DNA of 64,000 bases, taken from the NCBI GenBank assembly GCA_921293015.1, contig OV121082.1:25185497-25249496 (forward strand), read 5' to 3'. Each line of letters opens with the position of its first letter. Position 1 is the stretch's first letter. A program made the position numbers and the translations under genes. The notes under the pieces were generated by a model. That model was not told the origin of the DNA. It did no database searches and saw only the letters and a list, made by a program, of their open reading frames with translations. The stretch is from Phorcus lineatus (lineage: Eukaryota; Mollusca; Gastropoda; Trochida; Trochidae). This document shows positions 53,101 to 59,900 of this stretch, piece by piece.

Positions 53101-56100
53101 AATATTATCCATCACTTGTTTAATTTCTTGCTTTTTCAGTTGTGAACTAAAATTGCTTTTAGATTTCTTTGTTTGACAAGTATGAAAATTAAATAAATCC
53201 ATCATTTGAAAGGAACTGATATGTTAAACAAGTAAAATTAATAATCCATCAAATCAAGTGTGAACTTGGTTGTGTCAAATGATTTGCCCGGGAAACACTT
53301 TTATGTAGAGCCAATTTGCAAAGAATTATAAGTTCTTCAAACTACTTGATAAGTCCATAAATCATTAGACAATTTTATATTTACCTAAATAGATTTATAA
53401 TTTCTTCCTATGTTGGATAAATGTTCAAGGGTTTCATCTTTGTAGATTTATATCTTTATTTCCACATCCTCATCTGAAGATTATGTTGAGTTTCCCATTG
53501 AATTTGAACCAATTACTAGACTTCATTGATTCATGATCTGCTGTATGAACCTCTCATTGCCTTGCTTCTTCCCCAAACCTCAGACCAAGAATGTATGAGG
53601 GTCAGACCAGGTTTTAGCGTGGGTATCCAAATTATGTGTTCATTTCTCTGTACATCAATTTCTTGTTGTATGCATGTCCGGACTGGCTTCTATCACTAAT
53701 GAATGGAATGATGAAACTCTGATGAAAAATCAAAATAATATTGATTAAGCCACTCACTTGAATATCAACCCCTTTGGATGATTCCAATCCTTGCACATAT
53801 TCATATGCACCGTTGCTGTCTAATTCAATGACGTTATTTCATGTTTTATGATTTAAGGCTGTATCCATTTTACGTCTCAGTCTTTCTTATGCATGCCACT
53901 TTATAGGAATGTTACTTTCATGCCTTATCCTTCCCAACATAGCATGTCATTGATTTTATTGTTTTTTCTTTGCTGCTGATCCTTTATGTATAATATTTTG
54001 ACATTTTGGCATGGCACTATCGATTTTTAACCTTATCGTCTGAAAAATTATCAATAGATTACAACTGCTTTTTGTTCAAAACTTTACTTAGCTTGCATGT
54101 GTTGTCTTTAAGACTGATATTAGAAAACTTCATCAATAAAGACGTGAAAATGATTTTTGATGTTCCAATATTGTCCAGTAATCCCCTGTATATTATGTAG
54201 TGTCTTGGAGTGAAATCTTATCTTGATAGCAATGAAGAGAACTATCTTATGAGGACAACATAATATGCCTATCAGGATAGTTAATGATGAGATAAATCGT
54301 AGTTATATTCAACTTATATTCCACAATGAATAAGTCATAAACATCCCATTTGATATGTAGCTAAAACCACTATAATACACTGACAACTTTTACATTAACA
54401 TTTACATTAATCTTGGTTACATGATTCAAAATTTGATGCTTCAATCTGAGATAAATAACATTAATTTGCTTAATATTTTATTACCTGTTGTCATTCTTTA
54501 AATATCTGAATTTGTTTACATGCATTGGAGATTTCATCATGGATTTCCTTGTACATTTCAGTGCCAACCCGATCTACCTGGAGAAGATTCTGCTTGACCA
54601 GGTGGATGATGATGGGTGAGTTATATTATGATACCTGTAGTATACCTGTTGGTCTCACACACTCAGTACCTTATTATTTGTACTTATTAGTACTATTTGT
54701 GTATCTGAGAGTGTCACAGAATTGGTACACATGCTAAATAAGTGCTTAAGCATCTGTGAGTGGGGCTGATAATGAGAATCTAAACTCAATGAGTTTTTTC
54801 ATCTTCACATGTGTATGTTTCATGAAATTTCCAAAAGAAACATGTTTACAAGAAATACATTTATCTCAAAATGATTATGATAGGATGGTTACTGAATCCA
54901 CTCTCTCTCATCTTCATCAAGGAAAAAAAGGATTACATGCCGTTAAAAAGTGAACAAATGTAATATTTACATATTTAAAACCTCCATCTGCAATAACCTC
55001 TCAGAAAACACTCTTGCAAGGCAGAAAAAGGCAAATATGCAAGAATTTTTACTTCTGCAGATAATGTGATCTAAAAAAATGTAAGATTTGCTAGAAAGAT
55101 GATAATTAAATGAGAACAATAGTCATACACCTCTTTGACTTAACTTCTTTGGAATGAAAACATTGACAACATTGAAAACCTGAATAATTCAGAGTGATTG
55201 AAAATACTAATTGAGACTCAAATATTGTCTTCATAAGATGGTGAAAATGTCAAGCATGTATTTTGTGCACACTGCGTACTCTTTTCCAGGTCTTTCTGTG
55301 TTTTTCTAGCACATAGTGCATGCTTGTGAATGTCTACAACATGTTACCTTGATGTCAGGCTTTGGTCAAATGTTTAGTTATAGATGAATGTTATAAAAGA
55401 TGTGATAAATGTCTGCTGTAATTCTATTTTGCATTTATTTTTAAATGAGGCAGCGTTACAAAATAAAAAATATATATATATTAAGAATTCAACCTCCTTG
55501 CTGCAGCTTTATATATGTATTCAAGCAAAACACTATTTCTTCATTGAATTACAAACCTGAGCATGCATATCTTTGTTATACTCATCTGTTTTATTGTAAA
55601 AGCACGATTTGAGTTGCTGCAGTCCTAACCTTAGTTAAAATCACTATAACGTGTTTCCCTTTTAAAATTGTGTAGAAAAACAGAAACAGTTTAAGGTAAG
55701 CAAGAAAAGATATTTGTTTAGGCAGGTTTCCCATTTTCAACTTTTGACGTTTTATTCACCTTCCCTATGCTTTCTCCCTGTTTTTGTTTCAAACTTTAAA
55801 TAATATCATGACCATTATTCAAATTACATGTAACAGTAGATATCAGTGTGCTGATATGATGGTATTTACTTTTAAAAATGTTTTATAATTATCTGCTTTA
55901 TCTGAATTTCTGAAAGATTGTTTATATTCACTTCATAAATAATAATGATTTCCTTCACATATTGACTACCCATCATATGCCAATGATCTATTGATGCTAA
56001 TGATGAAAAACCACCACTAACACACAAGTTCTGCACAGTGACTTACTCGTTTCTTGTATCATCTGCACCGGTGTACCTTTACTTCACTGTGACAATCTTT

Positions 56101-56972
56101 TTGTATTCCACTGTGACAATGTATCTGTTTTGCACATTTTGAAAGAATGTATCTCAGTTATTGTACTGTGTGACACCTAGTGGTAGGCTTATCTGCCTGT
56201 GCATGCGCTCTAAGCAACAGCAATAATTTGACTGTAGATCAGAAACCCATACAGGTCTGTTGTGTTATGTTATGTAATATAAGAAAATAAGACTGTTGGT
56301 TATTCATATTTTTACATCACAAAAATGTCCTTTCATTGCATTATGATCCCCTACTGGTGGAAGGGAGACGACTCTTTTTTCCCTAAAGCACTTGTTAACA
56401 CCTTTGAGTAATTTTGAATGATGTTGGTTTGAAACATTTTATTTCATTCAATATCACAGTTTTTAAAACCTACTTTTTTGGAATGATTTGATCATTTTAA
56501 TTTTTTTTATTTTTTTTCCTTCATTACAGTTAAAATACAAGTGTTTTATTCAATTCCAATTTTCAAAATAAATGACCCTAGAAATGTGGACATAACATAA
56601 GTAATAAATTATACCGAAAAAATACTTGTTTTTCCCTCTTTCATTGCTTAATTTTAAAATCATATCTATTTCAGACAAAATTCTCTCGATGAAAATGCAG
56701 TGGATCCCGGCCAGCCATTTGATGAGCAGGAAATGTCTATGAATATTTTCCCTGAAGACAAGGATTTCACCAACAGCTTGTCTTCTACAGACCTGTATCT
56801 GAAAGCAGCACTCAATGAACATGAGACGTCAAGGAACCTCAAGAACAACGACGTTTCAAAAAATTATCAACACACAAATGGCAAATTAAAGATAACAAAT
56901 GGCCATGCTCATAAAGAGAATGATGTTATTACAACGAGAAATGTTGATGGATTGCAAACCACAGAAATCTGA
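26061..56972 (+). CDS. CDH23-like: CDH23-like cadherin, 14 EC repeats, single-pass membrane protein (35 joined coding exons)
   Basis: Calcium-dependent adhesion protein of the cell surface. The joined exons (listed singly below) give 1900 residues in one frame. Order: signal peptide about 1-25; EC repeats ending at residues 143, 253, 370, 489, 590, 704, 811, 934, 1036, 1144, 1253, 1365 and 1496, most closed by a DxND-x-P-x-F linker; a divergent EC14 to about 1605; a membrane-adjacent domain about 1606-1708; transmembrane helix 1723-1744; cytoplasmic tail 1745-1900. Family resemblance, from memory and not from a search: EC1-3 match CDH23 (the unusual DVQD linker and the following NLPYS), as do the post-EC segment NDDQRLKVVF, the juxtamembrane RKLKA, the tail blocks MPGTN and ANPIYLE, YLKAALNE, and a C-terminal TEI (TEL in CDH23). 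CDH23 has 27 EC repeats; this protein has 14. By length it may equal insect Cad87A. The start is supported by an in-frame TGA at 26046-26048. Confidence 0.9.
26137..31521 (+). other. Intron 1 (5.4 kb)
   Basis: Separates the signal-peptide exon from EC1. It holds the AGCTCATC repeat at 29983-30959. The ORFs at 27971-28316 and 29591-29896 lack coding signals. Confidence 0.7.
29983..30959. repeat. Old interspersed repeat with AGCTCATC ends
   Basis: AGCTCATC after a T-run occurs at 29983 and 30467, and its reverse complement GATGAGCT at 30952-30959. Within 30467-30959 a block with tatagatttgatgaccct ... cacaccct occurs twice (about 30570-30667 and 30719-30805), an internal degenerate tandem duplication. 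Such T-run plus AGCTCA repeats are frequent in mollusc DNA (recollection). It lies in intron 1. Confidence 0.55.
31522..31593 (+). CDS. Exon 2: start of EC1
   Basis: Phase 1 in, phase 1 out (gtgagt). It encodes the mature N-terminus, with NSPPQIRNF and then AEDTPLG. The spacing from a P-x-F-like start to the EDTP-x-G turn matches EC1 of CDH23. Confidence 0.88.
31705..31940. repeat. Interspersed repeat fragment (tatagcgcttttc type)
   Basis: Contains cacttatatagcgctttt near one end and gggtgggtagactgttccaa near the other, words that recur in dispersed repeats of many marine invertebrates. No open frame. It lies in intron 2. Confidence 0.4.
32107..32279 (+). CDS. Exon 3: EC1 core
   Basis: Phase 1 in, phase 0 out (gtaagt). 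It encodes GTVIGNLTAFDSDALDTLTF and ends at GELDRDY. The LDRD is the usual DRE-type calcium-binding motif with D in place of E. Confidence 0.9.
32582..32632 (+). CDS. Exon 4: EC1 strand
   Basis: A 51-nt in-frame exon (phase 0 to 0, donor gtaagc) encoding GQTERKLYFYVFDGTSE, the beta strand and turn before the EC1 linker. Confidence 0.88.
32867..32956 (+). CDS. Exon 5: EC1-EC2 linker
   Basis: Phase 0 to 0. It encodes the linker SDVNDVEPQF (F is residue 143) and the first strand of EC2, ending ATISE. The glutamate of the x-E-x calcium motif falls on the exon edge. Confidence 0.92.
33472..33561 (+). CDS. Exon 6: EC2
   Basis: Phase 0 to 0 (gtgagt). It encodes NVEVGSVVF, then SATDPDNGRGGTIQYSME. 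This is the D-x-D-x-G calcium-loop region of EC2, very close to the CDH23 EC2 pattern. Confidence 0.92.
33818..33949 (+). CDS. Exon 7: EC2
   Basis: Phase 0 to 0. It encodes the FAINQYTGSINI strand, then KPLDYEKHNFYQF and IRAV. The donor is gtcagt. The LDYE motif is the EC2 calcium-binding DxE. Confidence 0.9.
34255..34377 (+). CDS. Exon 8: EC2-EC3 linker
   Basis: Phase 0 to 0 (gtgagc). It encodes VLDVQDTPPFFVNLPYS and VDENVTV. The DVQD linker (Q in place of N) followed by F-x-NLPYS is also found after EC2 of CDH23 and is one of the strongest family markers here. Confidence 0.92.
34575..34653 (+). CDS. Exon 9: EC3
   Basis: Phase 0 in, phase 1 out (gtgagt). It encodes GTPIQQVSGLDGDRGIPNNL and TYRFVG, the D-x-D-x-G loop of EC3 with the extended RGIPN form seen in CDH23 EC3. 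Confidence 0.9.
34654..35112 (+). other. Intron 9, nothing seen
   Basis: AT-rich, standard gtgagt and tttgcag borders. Confidence 0.8.
35113..35231 (+). CDS. Exon 10: EC3 (donor site ambiguous)
   Basis: Phase 1 in. It encodes FDLNPSSGWITV, NQLDRDSP and YAFTVE. If the exon ends at 35231 the intron starts with gcaagt, a strong GC-AG donor. A GT donor four bases downstream (35236) joined to an acceptor four bases downstream (exon start 35838) gives the same length and frame. The only difference is A versus T at residue 337. Confidence 0.85.
35834..36037 (+). CDS. Exon 11: EC3-EC4 linker and start of EC4
   Basis: Phase 0 to 0 (gtcagt). It encodes VLDVNDNEPMF (F is residue 370), ATILENMQNG and VADADQ. 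See exon 10 for the alternative start at 35838. Confidence 0.9.
36067..36780. mobile_element. MITE with TACTGTAAAATCAT inverted ends
   Basis: TACTGTAAAATCAT at 36067-36080 pairs with ATGATTTTACAGTA at 36767-36780, and the pairing continues imperfectly into TTTCGCGGG / CCCGGGAAA. The element is 714 bp, richer in CpG than the surrounding intron, with no transposase frame. It lies wholly within intron 11. Confidence 0.8.
37030..37191 (+). CDS. Exon 12: EC4
   Basis: Phase 0 to 0 (gtaaga). It encodes GTNSHFNLYLQ and then QALDYEKNHQVVFE. The loop between (DGLEYTDFSPLPQEVYTE) is longer than in a usual EC repeat, like EC4 of CDH23. Confidence 0.9.
37653..37817 (+). CDS. Exon 13: EC4-EC5 linker
   Basis: Phase 0 to 0 (gtaaga). 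It encodes VNIEDMNDNPPVF (F is residue 489) and the EC5 first strand, with LKEDAEVESSVAVVD. Confidence 0.92.
37818..38232 (+). other. Intron 13, nothing seen
   Basis: AT-rich, borders gtaaga and gtttgcag. The other introns in 32280-46901 not listed separately are likewise AT-rich without further features. Confidence 0.8.
38233..38297 (+). CDS. Exon 14: EC5
   Basis: Phase 0 in, phase 2 out (gtgggt). It encodes ATDADSGVFGEITYSIRGGR. The junction with exon 15 restores AAA (K534). Confidence 0.87.
38612..38849 (+). CDS. Exon 15: EC5-EC6 linker
   Basis: Phase 2 in, phase 0 out (gtatgt). It encodes FRIGLTTGVIYVAGELDRET, AEAKDGGG, then IEDVNDKAPVF (F is residue 590) and the start of EC6. Confidence 0.93.
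38982..39053. repeat. Three tandem copies of a 24-bp unit
   Basis: The unit begins gtattaacggtaaatctgct. Copies are at 38982-39005, 39006-39029 and 39030-39053; the third differs by one base. It lies in intron 15. Confidence 0.95.
39357..39602 (+). CDS. Exon 16: EC6
   Basis: Phase 0 to 0 (gtaaaa). It encodes AFDDDKAGTSNSEVRY, FTIDKLTGRIGV, EPLDFEKL and VMAYDLGEPSLSS, nearly all of EC6. Confidence 0.93.
39836..39908 (+). CDS. Exon 17: EC6-EC7 linker
   Basis: Phase 0 in, phase 1 out (gtagtt). It encodes DVNDNAPKF (696-704) and the EC7 first strand, ending VPENATQ. Confidence 0.92.
40134..40588 (+). CDS. Exon 18: EC7 and first half of EC8
   Basis: Phase 1 in, phase 0 out (gtatgg). A 455-nt exon. 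EC7 has AAIDLDIGSPNDEF, AKLDRED and SAIDKGTPPQTGRC (C795). The linker VTDVNDELPVF ends at 811. EC8 follows, with VSENLEEG and ATDADTNSRLEY. Confidence 0.95.
40995..41133 (+). CDS. Exon 19: EC8
   Basis: Phase 0 in, phase 1 out (weak donor gttggc). It encodes FDIFPSNGTVYVSSTLDRET and VRDINAWVPAEQTAT. Confidence 0.9.
41548..41751 (+). CDS. Exon 20: EC8-EC9 linker
   Basis: Phase 1 to 1 (gtgaga). It encodes LTLEDYNDNPPRF (F is residue 934), then ANISEGQDVDTEALRV, IDPDRNQRVTYTI and FKIDTDTG. Confidence 0.93.
41962..42147. repeat. Perfect 82-bp inverted repeat with 22-nt loop
   Basis: Arms 41962-42043 and 42066-42147 are exact reverse complements. The loop is 42044-42065. It lies in intron 20 (41752-42554), so pre-mRNA would contain a long perfect duplex. 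The arm resembles the end of a mobile element with a CTGATGA ... GAAAC core (see Part 2). Confidence 0.95.
42555..42868 (+). CDS. Exon 21: EC9-EC10
   Basis: Phase 1 in, phase 0 out. It encodes KKRLDRESKQTLHFTVIATD, VLDTNDNSPVF (F is residue 1036), ASISEAAPIGDSV and ANDSDIGAYGKVYYSL. Confidence 0.94.
43040..43570 (+). CDS. Exon 22: EC10-EC11
   Basis: Phase 0 to 0 (gtttgt). The longest coding exon, 531 nt. It encodes GEITVQKELDRE, IEDVNDNAPQF (F is residue 1144), the whole of EC11 with ATDDDAGDNGTVTYRLG, and the linker LDVNDDAPRF (F is residue 1253). Confidence 0.95.
43926..44117 (+). CDS. Exon 23: EC12
   Basis: Phase 0 to 0 (gtaaac). It encodes DQPVGTYIITLSAMDDDFG, then NGEVVYTLVE and REVLDRETHESYE. 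This is the core of EC12. Confidence 0.93.
44362..44599 (+). CDS. Exon 24: EC12-EC13 linker and cysteine-bearing EC13
   Basis: Phase 0 in, phase 1 out (gtcagt). It encodes VRATDRGVPRNYS and VLDVNDQKPHF (F is residue 1365). The EC13 first half contains C1386 and C1406. Confidence 0.92.
44926..45251 (+). CDS. Exon 25: EC13-EC14 linker
   Basis: Phase 1 in, phase 0 out (gtgaga). It encodes FTLTKSGDLCVNKKLDRET, a proline-rich insert with FPGVPPPGYDHTDL, the linker LEDVNDNPPQF (F is residue 1496) and the EC14 first strand. C1427 and C1450 lie here. The insert sits where the penultimate EC of CDH23 also carries a long proline-bearing loop. Confidence 0.93.
45726..45974 (+). CDS. Exon 26: EC14
   Basis: Phase 0 to 0 (gtcagt). 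A divergent last EC repeat: FMWGVNKFNLTGDI, FLVFPNGSLKTNTYF, FGSFLLNLAVYDRGGLNDTA. It lacks an LDRE motif, and the usual LDVNDN linker is replaced by the SLINDDQ that follows. Confidence 0.9.
46373..46461 (+). CDS. Exon 27: end of EC14 and start of membrane-adjacent domain
   Basis: Phase 0 in, phase 2 out (gtaagg). It encodes ISLINDDQRLKVVFRRKLED and FAVKDFFTE. The NDDQRLKVV segment corresponds to the start of the non-EC membrane-adjacent domain of CDH23. Confidence 0.92.
46581..46667 (+). CDS. Exon 28: membrane-adjacent domain
   Basis: Phase 2 to 2 (gtaagt). It encodes LRNITGYRIVVDKISTHEN and GKPEIEK. The NITG motif followed by the valine-rich strand matches the CDH23 domain. Confidence 0.92.
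46902..46970 (+). CDS. Exon 29: membrane-adjacent domain
   Basis: Phase 2 to 2 (gtgcgt). It encodes TDMLVHGEDTVTDEVIPAKD. Confidence 0.88.
47289..47355 (+). CDS. Exon 30: membrane-adjacent domain end
   Basis: Phase 2 in, phase 0 out (gtaaga). It encodes AIDFNAEKMITILNDYNIER and IQ, matching the CDH23 pattern of an I/L-rich helix, NYN-like turn and VQP at the end of this domain. Confidence 0.9.
47852..47979 (+). CDS. Exon 31: transmembrane helix
   Basis: Phase 0 in, phase 2 out (gtgagt). It encodes PTSSVALQN, then KELK, then the hydrophobic run at 1723-1744 (rich in I, L, V, A), ending in the stop-transfer sequence SRRK. Confidence 0.95.
48530..48890. repeat. CpG-rich interspersed repeat with snapback end
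   Basis: A CpG-rich island in CpG-poor intron. It contains several TGACGTCA-type words (48601-48650) and ends in a 137-nt snapback (48737-48873) with arms of about 50 bases, in which ccatttaatactatttttat pairs with its complement. Probably a MITE; no open frame. Confidence 0.6.
48922..48962 (+). CDS. Exon 32: juxtamembrane cytoplasmic segment
   Basis: Phase 2 in, phase 1 out (gtatgt). A 41-nt exon encoding YQRKLKAATAMAY. RKLKA is shared with CDH23. Confidence 0.9.
49130..49147 (+). CDS. Candidate 18-nt cassette microexon
   Basis: Flanked by acceptor ttttctgcag and donor gtaggt, phase 1 to 1. Inclusion changes G1763 into VSHNGSG without shifting the frame. It is not needed for an open frame, so it is a candidate alternative exon only. 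Confidence 0.4.
50030..50065 (+). CDS. Candidate 36-nt cassette microexon
   Basis: Flanked by acceptor gctgttatttcag and a weaker donor gtccat, phase 1 to 1. It would insert EPASGPAVYRRR at residue 1763, a proline/arginine-rich peptide, keeping the frame. Confidence 0.4.
50367..51431. mobile_element. MITE with 25-bp GGGCAAACTGACC inverted repeats
   Basis: GGGCAAACTGACCGAGGTTC... at 50369 pairs without mismatch with 51405-51429, flanked by TA on both sides. Total 1065 bp including the TAs. The word ttcggacag and its complement ctgtccgaa recur several times inside. There is no transposase frame, so it is a nonautonomous element. It lies in the intron after exon 32. Confidence 0.85.
51657..52260 (+). 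CDS. Candidate alternative last exon ending ...SRV
   Basis: A strong acceptor (tttgtcttcttccaag) ends at 51656. Read in phase 1 from exon 32 it gives GFLKLPVSRV and then TAA at 51686-51688. An AATAAA lies at 52235-52240, so 51657 to about 52260 could be a terminal exon with its own 3' UTR. The first 150 bases are richer in G+C and CpG than their surroundings. The end coordinate is a guess from the polyadenylation signal. Confidence 0.25.
52889..52952 (+). CDS. Exon 33: conserved tail block
   Basis: Phase 1 in, phase 2 out (gtgagt). It encodes SQDSDLYKLEMPGTNIHSYE. The MP-x-TN-x-xSY pattern is shared with the CDH23 cytoplasmic tail. Confidence 0.93.
53584..53610 (+). CDS. Candidate 27-nt cassette microexon
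   Basis: A pyrimidine-rich acceptor (gcttcttccccaaacctcag) and a weak donor (gtttta), phase 2 to 2. Inclusion would turn SYE-N-ANPIYLE into SYE-KPRMYEGQTS-ANPIYLE, inside the conserved tail block. Confidence 0.35.
54562..54615 (+). CDS. Exon 34: conserved tail block
   Basis: Phase 2 to 2 (gtgagt). It encodes ANPIYLEKILLDQVDDD. ANP followed by W/Y-L corresponds to ANPVWL of CDH23. Confidence 0.92.
55676..55695 (+). CDS. Candidate 20-nt exon with stop, ending ...KTETV
   Basis: Acceptor tttaaaattgtgtag, donor gtaagc. Read in phase 2 from exon 34 it gives G-KTETV and then TAA at 55692-55694. The stop is one base before the last exon junction, so the transcript should escape nonsense-mediated decay. 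The product would lose the last 98 residues but carry a class I PDZ ligand (TETV). Confidence 0.4.
56675..56972 (+). CDS. Exon 35: last coding exon and PDZ-binding C-terminus
   Basis: Phase 2 in. It encodes an acidic stretch, DLYLKAALNEHE (compare YLRAAIQE of CDH23), a basic, asparagine-rich low-complexity part, and the terminus GLQTTEI followed by TGA at 56970-56972. TEI fits the class I PDZ ligand S/T-x-hydrophobic. CDH23 ends in TEL, which binds harmonin (established). Confidence 0.93.
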
Positions 56973-59900
56973 CCATAAATACTGTATTGGTGCTGTGTTG
57001 TATTCATTTTAATATGACCTTTTGTGATTTCGTTGACTGTCAAAAGTGGTACGTAGCACTTTTTCACAGGTTACTGATCCAAATATTTTTCTATGCTTTT
57101 TATATGACGTAAATCTTCAATCAATCAGGAAATGAGTCAAAGTGTTTTTAATGGCTATGTATATATGAAACTCTTGTGGATGATTACGATATACAAGATC
57201 TACACCAGGATGGCACAGAAAATTTTGTTGATGTCTGTTGTTTCAAGGAAGCTTCTTGAAAGCTTGATGTTTTATCAAGCTTGAATAACCCGAGAGACAC
57301 ATTTGCCCTATATATGGAACAGATATATTAATACAACTATTGGTGCTTACACTAGTGAGGCATTAACAAACCAACTGATTGATGCAGTTGTTGTGAGATG
57401 TATACTTGACATGTGCCTATAATGTGAGTTTTGGATAAAACTGATGTCAATTTGAACATGTTACAGACGTGTGTGAAATTTGTTTGATGACAGTATATTC
57501 AAGTGGACATCATTGTCATCACAAGTTATGACAGAAAGCATTAAAAGATTATGGAAAACTTGATTGTGACACTTCCTGTGCAAGTCAGTTCATAAGACAT
57601 ATTGTTCAAAAGAAGTTTCCACAAACATCACTTGGCTACAAAATAACAATCGTACAAAGAGATCAGAAGTTTAGTGTAAACAGGATATGATTCTTGAAAG
57701 AATGTTTTGCATTTTCTGTGACTTCAATAAGTGAAGAGGTGTTCAGCTTGATAAGTCATCTGTTGAACATGTAAACCTACTATTAGCAATTGTGATAGCT
57801 AAGACCAGTGTTCATAAAACAACTACTTCAAACAATCATTTCTATCTGCCTTTAGTTCTGTCTTAAGATCCAACTGTCAAACTTAGTCATCCCTGTACAA
57901 ACATATATTTCATATTTGACGAGGTTCAGTTTTGAAGAAACTTGTAAAGTGTCAAAAATGACAATAATGTTAAGGAATATTTATTTCAAATTTGCATTAG
58001 TTTCATGTTCAATCTATAGTCATTGATATGATGTTATTGTGTTTCAAGGGTTCTAGGTTTTCATTTAGCTTTCTTTTGCTTTCTAATCTTATAGAAACAT
58101 AATTTTTGGATTATGTTAAAACAATATTATGTACACCTTGGTGTTTACTTTCTTTTAAAGATTGTAAATTTCAGTTTATCAAAGTTGTTGCCAGATATCT
58201 TTGCTCAGGTACAGTTGATTTTAATGATACCACAGTAAGCATTCTGCATACTGCTTTCAGTAGCATTAATGGTGTGGTTAAACTCTGAATAGAAAGTAAT
58301 GTTAACAATATATACTTAAGGTAAGTATAGCAATGTGTTTTATATAGTAAACAGTTAAATTGCCATGCAAATGAAATTATTGCTGTGTTGTAGATTGCAA
58401 AGACATTCAATGAGATCTTGACTAATGTGTACATACAAAGAAGATGTATAGTTTTCTATCTGTACATAAAGCAAGGTTTCTGCCAGTACACAAGCTATGT
58501 GATATGAAAAGAAATCCACCTATTGTATGTTGTGTGCAAAATGTCAACACTTTCTGTTTAATGTATCTAATTTTTGAATGTCAATCATTTATATTAAATA
58601 TTTTTGTTCTTGTCGTTTTCAACCATTTTAAAGAATTGTTTTGAATATTAATGGACTTATCACATTTATATTGGGATTCAATGAGTTAAATTTCATTTAT
58701 AGTTTGGTTTAATTAATCTCGAAAGAGCTTAGACAAACAGTTTATTTCTTTTGTTTGATTATACTGCTTTATAAGGTTGAAACTAGTATGATTGAGCAAT
58801 CTTATGACAATGATTTTACTAATATTACCAAGCTGGCCTTGGTACCAAAACTTATTTTTAATTTATTATCCAAATTATTGTACATGTTTGTATTGCAGAT
58901 TCTGTTACATGCATTAATGAGATTCTTGCCCAAGAAACTTTATCACAAATCAAAGTCATACAAACTTATATTATATTGCGCTCATAACAGATGGCACACA
59001 TATATATGCAGATACCACATGGATATATACCCAGATGAATCCTGTTTGAATATGAATGTCTTCAATTGAGGTTTTCTGAATATAGAAAATCAAAACCTGA
59101 AACCAATACTGGTCTGGTTGCTCTGTGATGAATTTTAATGTGTAATATGTTTGTTTAAAGTTGAATGTTGAGGACTTGATCACCTAGAAATGAAAGATGA
59201 AAATTAATTGATTGTAGTTAGAAACCTTGCACTTGAGATAGAGATACAATAATGTAGAAGTAAACTAGTGACGGGAATCTGTCTGTCTCAATGCCTTATC
59301 TAAACAGTACTTATATAGTCAGCTTTTTGAAATTTCACATTTATCAATTTTTTCCATTGCCTCAACTTTTTAATGACAGTGACAGTTATACCTTGGGAAG
59401 GGTAGAATATTATGTAAATTCATTTTACAAATAACATAAGATGAAAATTATGATAATAAAAAGACAATAGCATTAAAGTGACAAATTCAGTCAGTTCACT
59501 GCAGGATCCTTTGATTTAGTAACATACCCTGATAGCATTACAATGAGATATTCCAACCATAGTAATTGTAAGTTATTCTTGCCATTAGTTTACAAACCTA
59601 GTCTACAGCCCTGCCCATTGAACCATTACCTAGCTAGTCTTCTGATGTGTCTCTAACTTACTGTGATAGATGATCACAGAAATATCGGTTCAAACCTATT
59701 TTTAGCATGTTTTAGGTGGAATAATTTTGATTTTTATAAGATGAATACTTTAGAAATATCTGAGATAGTGTAAATGATTGAATGATGTTATTACTATTTG
59801 CAGCATTTTTAATGATTACATTAGAATGTTTGGTCGGGAATTTTGTTATTTGGAAGGTGAAATGATCCCATATTATGATTTTGGGACAGGAGGAATATTG

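Larger units (their letters stand above)
52953..56674 (+). other. Introns around exon 34
   Basis: AT-rich sequence holding the microexon candidates at 53584 and 55676. No mobile element recognised; a short (TA)n lies near 55470. Confidence 0.6.
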
